A stretch of 12,319 nucleotides of DNA from Acidimicrobiaceae bacterium (lineage in GTDB: Bacteria; Actinomycetota; Acidimicrobiia; Acidimicrobiales; RAAP-2). A model generated the notes under the pieces. That model did not search any database, was not told the origin of the DNA, and saw nothing but the letters and a program-made list of their open reading frames with translations. Positions within the stretch are counted from its first letter, which is position 1, and each line of letters begins with the position of its first letter. The position numbers and the translations under genes were made by a program. The stretch is from the NCBI GenBank assembly GCA_003164275.1, contig PLSY01000235.1, positions 1 through 12,319 of the forward strand, read 5' to 3'. Of the stretch, positions 6,854 to 12,319 are shown piece after piece.

Positions 6854-7108
6854 ATGCTGTCATTGCGGCGAAAGGACATTGTGTGCCAACAGGCGGTTGA
6901 ACTCGTCACCGACTACCTCGAAGGAGCACTCTCACGCAAGGGGCGGCGTCGATTCGAGTCCCACCTTCGGGCGTGCCCCAACTGCTCTGCCTATGTGGAG
7001 CAGATCAGGATGACCATCGAGTTGTCCGGGTCGATCGAGCCGGAGGATCTGACCCCGGAAGTAAGACGTGACCTCACGGATCTCTTCCGGCGTTGGCGTT
7101 CGGAGTAG
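6854..7108 (+). CDS. Zinc-finger (ZAS-type) anti-sigma factor, soluble
   Basis: An 84-residue protein with a putative zinc-finger anti-sigma domain: Cys11 in IVCQQAVELVTDYLEGALS and the HxxxCxxC motif at His37, Cys41 and Cys44 (HLRACPNC). Such proteins bind and silence the sigma factor encoded beside them and often release it on a redox or metal signal. It ends without a transmembrane segment, so it is cytoplasmic and must sense something inside the cell, unlike the more common membrane-spanning anti-sigma factors. The C-terminal half (about 55-84) is acidic then basic, with no known domain. The ATG at 6854 has an AAGGA element 7 nt upstream, inside the sigma factor's last codons, so the pair is translationally linked. 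Confidence 0.9.
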   Translation: MLSLRRKDIVCQQAVELVTDYLEGALSRKGRRRFESHLRACPNCSAYVEQIRMTIELSGSIEPEDLTPEVRRDLTDLFRRWRSE

Positions 7109-7355
7109 GGGCTGGGTGCGAAACGGGCGGAAACGGACTTAGCGTGTTCGGGCCACGCTGATCCGGAGAGTTCGATGGCACGAAACATGTAGATGGCGGC
7201 CGAGAGGGGCGTGTACCACCACAACAAGATCGACCTATCGCGTCGATGAGGCGGCGCAGAACGACCGCTGCCGCCATCCTGGCTGCAGCGCAGCCATGCC
7301 GAAGTAGCGCGCCATCGAAGTGCAGCTTGCCTCGAAGAGACCTGCCCGGGCGGCG
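7109..7355. other. Intergenic region with no clear gene
   Basis: This 247-bp stretch lies between the convergent ends of the anti-sigma gene (+) and the amidohydrolase operon (-). Neither strand has a frame I would call a gene. One - strand frame contains a short hydrophobic run (ILLWWYTPLSAAIYMFRAIE, roughly 7155-7220), which could be a fragment of a membrane protein but has no start or family match. No clear terminator hairpin with a U-run was found. Confidence 0.4.
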
Positions 7356-8513
7356 TCAGGCGGGAGCCAGGACGGGTGTCTCCAAACCGTAGAGCTCCCT
7401 GGCGTTGTCCCACACCAAACGGCGGCGGACGGCGTCATCGATGCCGGCGAAGGTTTGATCGAGTCGGTCGGCCACGTCGCCGTAGAGGCAGGTGGGATGG
7501 GGGAAGTCGGTCTCGAACATCACATTGCCCACTGGAATGGCCCCGCCGACGAGGTTCCGCACCGCGAACTCCTCGAACCAGAAGGTGACGAAGACCTGGG
7601 CGGCGAAGTATTCGCTCGGCAGGCGGTCGAACTCGGGCCGGGTCGAGCGGCCCCCGCCCTCCACGAACTGGTAGTCGATGGCCTCGAGGGCGAAGGGCAG
7701 CCAGCCGATCCCTGATTCGACCGAGACGATCCGCAGCTTGGGGTACCGGGGGAGGATGCCCGACAAGAGAACGTCGCACACCTGCTGGCCGTTCTTGTGG
7801 AACAAGGTCAGACCCTCGAGGGCGAAGGACTCGGCAAAGCCGCGGGTGCTCATGCGCTTGAGGTCCCAGGTGAACTCGCCACCACCGACGTGCAGATTGA
7901 CAGGCATGTCGCGGTCTGACACCACCGCCCACAGTGGATTCCAGTACGACTCGCCGAGATACGGGAGATCGAACCGGTGAGGTTCGCCGGTGAAGAGGAC
8001 GGATTTGAAGCCGAGCTCAGCGCAGCGTTCCACTTCGCGGACGCAGTCGTCGACGTCCCAGAACGGTAGCGACGCCACCGGGATCAGTCGGCGAGGATCG
8101 GCCGACGCCCACTCGTACTGCCAGTCGTTGTAGGCCCGCACGCACTCGTACATCAAGGCCCGGTCCTGCAAGCGGAGGAAGCGCTGCCCGCCGAACCCGC
8201 CGACATTCGGATAGAGCAGCTGGGCCCAGATACCCGCCTCGTCCAAAAGGTCGAGGCGGGCCTTGGCGTCGTAGGCGGCAGGAAGGAGATCCTCATAGGT
8301 GGGCGGCATGGACGGCGCCGGTTCCCTCCAACCGGCAGGCGCGGTAGGCCCCACCGGGGCGGCGACCTGACCGTCGATGAACCACACATCCCGACCGTCC
8401 ACCCGCCGCACCTGGGGAACCCGATCGCGATACTTCGCCGAGGTCCGTGCCGTCCACGTGTCGGGTGCCTCGGTAACGTGCGAGTCGACGTCGATGATTG
8501 AATAGTCGGTCAT
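7356..8513 (-). CDS. ACMSD-type metal-dependent amidohydrolase (amidohydrolase 2)
   Basis: A 385-residue TIM-barrel hydrolase or decarboxylase of the amidohydrolase-2 family, related to aminocarboxymuconate semialdehyde decarboxylase. The N-terminal metal motif is IIDVDSHV (Asp10, His12), the DxH form of the usual HxH. The later metal His is in NLHVGGGEF, followed by VESGIGWLPF and the conserved Asp in ETDFPHP. All elements of the family are present. The start is the ATG at 8513: it has a strong AGGAGG six bases upstream, and its ATGA overlaps the stop of the keto-acid cleavage gene. An in-frame ATG at 8588 would add 25 unlikely residues. It is the last gene of a three-gene - strand operon. 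Known members decarboxylate or hydrolyse aromatic or cyclic acids; the substrate here is unknown. Confidence 0.9.
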   Translation of the reverse strand: MTDYSIIDVDSHVTEAPDTWTARTSAKYRDRVPQVRRVDGRDVWFIDGQVAAPVGPTAPAGWREPAPSMPPTYEDLLPAAYDAKARLDLLDEAGIWAQLLYPNVGGFGGQRFLRLQDRALMYECVRAYNDWQYEWASADPRRLIPVASLPFWDVDDCVREVERCAELGFKSVLFTGEPHRFDLPYLGESYWNPLWAVVSDRDMPVNLHVGGGEFTWDLKRMSTRGFAESFALEGLTLFHKNGQQVCDVLLSGILPRYPKLRIVSVESGIGWLPFALEAIDYQFVEGGGRSTRPEFDRLPSEYFAAQVFVTFWFEEFAVRNLVGGAIPVGNVMFETDFPHPTCLYGDVADRLDQTFAGIDDAVRRRLVWDNARELYGLETPVLAPA

Positions 8514-9412
8514 TGGTTCCTCCTCTGGATTCCGAGAATCTCTCGTGCCTGGGTGGGGGTGGCTACCGGACGGCCCAGGCGGCCGCACAGGTCGACGGCC
8601 TCTTCCACCAGCTCCAGGTTCGTCGGATTGCGCTCACCGGCGTGATCCTCCAGACCCACCCGCAGGTGGCCGCCCTGCTCGACGGTGGCCGCCGCCACGG
8701 GCGTACTCAGCAGATCCCCGCCCACCAGGGCCGAAAACCAAGGCAGCGGGCAGCCCTCCAGGTCCAGGATCTCCCGATACGCAGCGAGCGCCGTCGCCGT
8801 GGGGGGTAGGCCGAAGGTCACCCCCGGGCCACGGGCCAGTACGCCGTAGTCGCCACCGAAGTAGAACTTGACGAACGACCCCGGCGGGAGCTGCCCGGCC
8901 CGCCAGTAGGCCATCACATTGCGTACCCAGCCGGGCTCGAAACAGGCGAAGTGCATGGCCATTTGCCGCTTCCCTGCCTCGGCGATGACATAAGACATGG
9001 CGTCGAAGTTGAAGTAGTAGACGTACCCGTCGGGCAACGGAGCGCCGTCGGGCCCAGGCGAACCGAAGATGACCGCGCCCGGGTCGACGAAGGCCAGCTG
9101 CAGGGCACCGGCATCGTTCAGCAGGAATTGATGCTCGAAGCGGTCTTCCATGCGGTCGCCGAACCCATTGGTGGGTAGGGGAAGGGCGTCAGGGCTGTGA
9201 GCAAGCCACGGCCCGAAGCAGTCGAGATAGTGGCGGGTAGCTTCCTCGGCGGGAACGTTGAGATCGGGCAGGTGCATATGCACGATGGAGGCACCGGCGT
9301 CGATGCAGGCCAGGCCTTCTTTGGTGAGCTCGGCGAGGGTAGTGGGGGCGTGGGGGTTCCGCCGCGGGTTGGTGGAGAGAGCGACCTCCAAAATGACCGG
9401 TGTGGGGTTCAT
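8510..9412 (-). CDS. Beta-keto acid cleavage enzyme (BKACE, DUF849)
   Basis: A 300-residue TIM-barrel zinc enzyme of the BKACE family. Members exchange the keto-acid end of a beta-keto acid with acetyl-CoA, giving acetoacetate and a new acyl-CoA; the founding member is 3-keto-5-aminohexanoate cleavage enzyme of lysine fermentation. Zinc ligands are visible as His45 and His47 (IVHMHLPD) and Glu255 (RVGLEDHAG), and the C-terminus carries NPTNLELVEEAVDLCGRLG and ATPTQAREILGI, typical of the family. Two oddities: the usual HxHxRD reads HMHLPD, so the Arg is Pro, and the N-terminus reads VILEVALST rather than the usual ITxAVTGA-like strand. Both suggest a substrate class different from the studied members. 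The ATG overlaps the stop of the upstream amidohydrolase (9409-9412), and its own stop overlaps the next gene's start, so all three are co-translated. Confidence 0.88.
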   Translation of the reverse strand: MNPTPVILEVALSTNPRRNPHAPTTLAELTKEGLACIDAGASIVHMHLPDLNVPAEEATRHYLDCFGPWLAHSPDALPLPTNGFGDRMEDRFEHQFLLNDAGALQLAFVDPGAVIFGSPGPDGAPLPDGYVYYFNFDAMSYVIAEAGKRQMAMHFACFEPGWVRNVMAYWRAGQLPPGSFVKFYFGGDYGVLARGPGVTFGLPPTATALAAYREILDLEGCPLPWFSALVGGDLLSTPVAAATVEQGGHLRVGLEDHAGERNPTNLELVEEAVDLCGRLGRPVATPTQAREILGIQRRNQ

Positions 9413-11079
9413 GACCGCCGTCCCGGGCGAACAAGTTGTCCTGGCCGGCTGTCGCGGCCGGCATCGTCTGGAACCCCGTCGGTCTGGATCGCCACCCCGT
9501 TGACCAGGACGTGGGTCACCCCCACCGGGGCGTCGGCAGTGAGCCGTTCGGACCCACCAGGGAAGTCAGCGATTCGGCGGATTGGTCCAGGTGCGATGGT
9601 CTGGGGATCGAAGACAGTGATGTCCGCCCACGCTCCAGCTCGGAGGTAGCCGCGATCGGGGAAGCCGAACAGGTCGGCTTGGACGCCGGTGAGCTTGCGC
9701 ACCGCAGTTTCCAGTGGCATGAGCTGGCGGTCCCGTACCCAGGTGCCGAGAAAGTCGGTGGCCTGGGGGGCGTCACACAGCTGGCCGACGTGGGCGCCGG
9801 CGTCGGACAGTCCGAGGGTGCACTTGTCGTCGGAGAGGAGGCGGGCCACCCCGTCGGGATCGTCGTTGGCGATGACGCACTGGACGCGCAGGCGGAGGTC
9901 ATCCTCGGCACTGGCCGCGTCGAGGATGACGTCGAGGGCGGTGATGCCCCGCGAGGTGGCCAGATCGCTGACTCGTGCCCCTTCTAGATCCGGTCGGGCC
10001 CGAGACTCGGCTATGACATACGTATCCCATCGCGGTTTCATGGTCAGGCCGTCGAAGGCCCGCCACGCCTCGGCCCGCCACGCCGGATCTCGGTAGCGCT
10101 CCCGCCGGTCCTCGATTCCCGACTGGGCCAGTGCGGCGAAGAGCGGGTTGACGTTGAGCAGGTAGGGCTCGTCCAAGGAAAACGAAAAGGCCAGCGGCCG
10201 GGGCGTGACCTGTGGCCACACCTGAGCTCCGTCCTTCCAACCTTGGTCATTGAGGTCGAGGAGCCGCAGGTGTGACCCGGACGGGTTCGTCAGCAAGGCA
10301 CCGTAGGTGAAGGGGACTCCGGTTCGGCGCTGGAGGTCGTAGAGCGCGTCGATGCCCACCGTCGCACCGGGCGCCACCGCCACCACGCCCCGGTTGTAGT
10401 CCTTCATGACCGCAAGCAAGCGCTCGAACTCGGCCATCTCAGCCAATCGGCTGGGTACCGGCTTGCCGTAGGCCCCGTTGTGGGGCGGAGCGAAGCTGGT
10501 CGAGAAACCGGCCGCGCCCGCCTCCATCGCCTGGCCGACGACGGCCGCCATGGCCTCGATCTCATCTTCAGAGGCGGCCCGCTCGTAGGCGTCGGCACCC
10601 ATGACGAACAGCCTCACGGCGGTGTGACCGACATATGCCGTGAAGTTGGCAACGCAGCCGCTCTCACCCACCGCGGCCAGATAGTCGGGGAACGTCTCGA
10701 AGTTCCACGGGACTCCGGCTAGCAGGACGTCGTAGTCCATGTCCTCGACGTTCTCGAGAGTGTGGGCCAGCAGCTCCCGCAGATCTGGCCGGACCGGGGC
10801 GATGGAGAAGCCGCAGTTTCCCGCCACGACGGTCGTCACTCCGTGGTAGGTGGAAGGGGTCAAGCCTGGATCGAAGAAGACCTGGGCGTCATAGTGGGTG
10901 TGGATGTCGATGAACCCGGGGGCGACGGCCAGTCCGGAGGCGTCCAACTCCCGGCGGCCGCCGAGATTGGGTCCGATCTCGACTATCCGCCCGTCACTCA
11001 CCGCCACATCGGCGGCATAGCCGGGCTGGCCGGTGCCGTCCATCACCGTGCCGCCCTTGATCACCAGGTCTGCCGCCAT
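9409..11079 (-). CDS. D-aminoacylase-type amidohydrolase, divergent
   Basis: A 556-residue protein of the amidohydrolase-3 / N-acyl-D-amino acid deacylase family: beta-sandwich strands at both ends (ADLVIKGGTVMDGTG; later GAWADITVFDPQTI) around a TIM barrel. Metal-site elements are His60 and His62 with Asp64 (DIHTHYDAQ), Cys89 (VAGNCGFSIAP) and Asp426 (GLSDAGAH). The two barrel histidines that follow in true D-aminoacylases are not where expected: the matching strands read VVAVAPGAT (232-240) and VPFTYGALL (255-263). The enzyme is thus probably not a standard D-aminoacylase, though it may still cleave a cyclic amide or N-acyl bond. WPQVTPRPLAFSFSLDEPY (288-306) marks a broad actinobacterial subgroup. 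The ATG at 11079 has a GGGAGG site. It is the first gene of the operon, divergent from the CoA-transferase gene. Confidence 0.88.
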   Translation of the reverse strand: MAADLVIKGGTVMDGTGQPGYAADVAVSDGRIVEIGPNLGGRRELDASGLAVAPGFIDIHTHYDAQVFFDPGLTPSTYHGVTTVVAGNCGFSIAPVRPDLRELLAHTLENVEDMDYDVLLAGVPWNFETFPDYLAAVGESGCVANFTAYVGHTAVRLFVMGADAYERAASEDEIEAMAAVVGQAMEAGAAGFSTSFAPPHNGAYGKPVPSRLAEMAEFERLLAVMKDYNRGVVAVAPGATVGIDALYDLQRRTGVPFTYGALLTNPSGSHLRLLDLNDQGWKDGAQVWPQVTPRPLAFSFSLDEPYLLNVNPLFAALAQSGIEDRRERYRDPAWRAEAWRAFDGLTMKPRWDTYVIAESRARPDLEGARVSDLATSRGITALDVILDAASAEDDLRLRVQCVIANDDPDGVARLLSDDKCTLGLSDAGAHVGQLCDAPQATDFLGTWVRDRQLMPLETAVRKLTGVQADLFGFPDRGYLRAGAWADITVFDPQTIAPGPIRRIADFPGGSERLTADAPVGVTHVLVNGVAIQTDGVPDDAGRDSRPGQLVRPGRRS

Positions 11080-11411
11080 ATGCCCTCCCGCATCTGGTCC
11101 GATGCGACCATCATGGTCCTTCCGGCTCCCCGCTGCAGGATGTCTGCTTCCGGCCGGTTCGGGACCCAGCGAATGACCACCAAGTGGCTCTCACCCGCAA
11201 GCGGCCTCGGACCCGCACCGGGACGGAGGGCTCGCCGTATCACGCGAGCGTGAAGCCTCCTTCGGTGACTACCTCGAGTCGTCCGGGTTTCCCTCAAGGA
11301 AGGACGCGGTGTGGCCACCGGTTGGCGTGCAATCATGTCGTGCAGGCCGGCGATTCCGAGGGGGCAGCCACCACAGATGAGAGGCGCCAACCACCGTCGG
11401 GGTCGCTGGTG
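11080..11411. promoter_or_regulatory. Divergent intergenic region of the catabolic cluster
   Basis: A 332-bp region between the divergent amidohydrolase operon and the CoA-transferase gene, which must hold promoters for both. No regulator gene or recognisable promoter was found by eye. A small palindrome, CACGC-GA-GCGTG, at 11241-11252 lies near the middle and could be an operator core. Short open frames on both strands have no family resemblance. Confidence 0.35.
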
Positions 11412-12319
11412 ATGACTGGCACCGGAACAGGTCCCAGCCGTCCGACCGGCCCACTGGCCGGGTTTTCCGTCCTCGAGTTGGCCGGGCAGGGTCCAGGGCC
11501 CTTCGCCGGCATGCTTCTTGCCGACATGGGGGCCACTGTGGTGAAGGTCGACCGCGTCCAGAGCGCTCGGGCATGGGAGGCAGGCCGGGTGGCCACCAAC
11601 CCGATCGAACGGGGCAAGCGCTCGATTGCCGTCGATCTCGGCCGTCCCGAGGGGGTGGAAGTGATACTCGGGTTGGTCGAACACGTCGACGCCCTCATCG
11701 ACCCATTTCGTCCGGGAGTCGTCGAGCGCCTGGGCGTTGGCCCGGGACCCTGCCGCAGCGCCAATCCCGCATTGGTCTACGCCCGCATGACCGGTTGGGG
11801 CCAGGACGGACCGTGGGCCCAGCGAGCGGGCCATGACATCAACTACATTGCCCTGTCCGGCGGACTCGACCTCCTCGGTCGGGCCGGAGATGCCCCGCAG
11901 CCGCCCCTCAACATCCTCGGCGATTTTGCCGGAGGTGGAATCCTCCTCGCCTTCGCCGTCGTCTGTGGCGCCTATGAGGCCCGCAGCAGCGGCGAGGGAC
12001 AGGTAATCGATGCTGCCATGGTGGATGGATCCGCCCTGGTCATGGCCCCCTTCCTGGCAGCCAGCCTGAGAGGCCAGTGGGGACCGCGAGGCACCAATTT
12101 CCTGGACGGGGCTGCTCACTTCTACGGGGTCTTCCGGACCGCCGACGACCGGTACTTGAGCGTGGGCGCCATCGAACCGCAGTTCTACTCCGAGTTGCTG
12201 GACGGTCTGGGCCTCGACCCCGAGGAGATGGGGCCGCAATGGGACCGCCACCGTTGGCCAGCCAATCGGGAGACGGTGACAGATGCGGTTGCATCTCGGA
12301 CCTTGGCCGAATGGTCGGC
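11412..12319 (+). CDS. CoA-transferase family III, alpha-methylacyl-CoA racemase-like (3' end outside window)
   Basis: An open frame of at least 302 codons running off the window end, so its C-terminus is missing. It is a CaiB/BaiF family III enzyme of the racemase branch (AMACR/Mcr): GQGPGPFAGMLLADMGATVV (25-44) is the CoA-binding start, ERGKRSIAVDL follows (67-76), and the racemase catalytic pair is visible as His141 in AGHDINYIALSG and Asp171 in LGDFAGGG. Their 30-residue spacing equals that of His126/Asp156 in the mycobacterial racemase. True CoA-transferases of this fold use a single Asp in another context, so racemisation of a 2-methylacyl-CoA or similar alpha-substituted acyl-CoA is favoured. 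The ATG at 11412 is chosen; a GTG at 11409 overlaps it and is possible. It is divergent from the amidohydrolase/BKACE operon and may act on that pathway's CoA product. Confidence 0.9.
   Translation, partial: MTGTGTGPSRPTGPLAGFSVLELAGQGPGPFAGMLLADMGATVVKVDRVQSARAWEAGRVATNPIERGKRSIAVDLGRPEGVEVILGLVEHVDALIDPFRPGVVERLGVGPGPCRSANPALVYARMTGWGQDGPWAQRAGHDINYIALSGGLDLLGRAGDAPQPPLNILGDFAGGGILLAFAVVCGAYEARSSGEGQVIDAAMVDGSALVMAPFLAASLRGQWGPRGTNFLDGAAHFYGVFRTADDRYLSVGAIEPQFYSELLDGLGLDPEEMGPQWDRHRWPANRETVTDAVASRTLAEWS

Noticed and set aside
7435..7932. 165-codon - strand frame within the amidohydrolase gene
   Set aside because: Alternative frame of the amidohydrolase-2 gene; Arg/Pro-rich shadow.
11061..12251. 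396-codon open frame on the - strand
   Set aside because: It lies opposite the CoA-transferase III gene, whose + strand frame has catalytic motifs; the - strand protein has no recognisable domain. It is a long antisense shadow in GC-rich DNA.
1..12319. tRNA, rRNA, CRISPR array or phage genes
   Set aside because: Looked for by eye on both strands; no cloverleaf, rRNA stretch, regularly spaced repeats or phage structural genes were recognised.

Overview
High-GC bacterial DNA (about 65% by eye) with actinobacterial character: GTG/ATG starts, ATGA-coupled operons, an ECF sigma factor followed by a small soluble zinc-finger anti-sigma factor, an IS630 remnant of a type common in Actinobacteria, and dense fatty-acid/CoA-type catabolic genes. 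The genus cannot be fixed from the window. No rRNA, tRNA, CRISPR array or phage gene was seen.

Left part (1-4336), a partly decayed agmatine/putrescine region. A degraded agmatine deiminase (about 265-882) has lost its reading frame and both its catalytic His and Cys. Its stop codon overlaps the start of an intact N-carbamoylputrescine amidase (aguB, 879-1802, +), so the two were once one operon. Facing them on the - strand is a carbamoyltransferase gene (3330-4336) with one frameshift and an amine-binding loop that is not that of ornithine carbamoyltransferase, followed by an intact agmatine deiminase (aguA, 2187-3275). AguA makes N-carbamoylputrescine; AguB would hydrolyse it, while a putrescine carbamoyltransferase would cleave it phosphorolytically. 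The frameshift suggests that the second branch is being lost here, unless it is an assembly error.

Middle (4337-7355). A roughly 105-bp palindromic MITE-like element between duplicated TA dinucleotides sits 44 bp upstream of the carbamoyltransferase gene, next to the remnant of an IS630-family transposase (about 4494-4865, -). Then come a secreted beta-propeller protein (4886-6043, -) and, divergent from it, an ECF sigma factor/zinc-finger anti-sigma pair (6263-7108, +). The shared 219-bp intergenic region holds a striking 40-nt inverted repeat.

Right part (7356-12319), a catabolic cluster. Three translationally coupled - strand genes (each junction an ATGA overlap) encode a divergent D-aminoacylase-type amidohydrolase, a beta-keto acid cleavage enzyme (BKACE/DUF849) and an ACMSD-type amidohydrolase. 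A divergent alpha-methylacyl-CoA racemase-type CoA-transferase family III gene (11412 onward, +) runs off the window. Together they look like a pathway that opens an amide or ring, removes an acetoacetate-type unit and handles branched acyl-CoA. Its substrate is unknown, and this is the best candidate for an undescribed system in the window.
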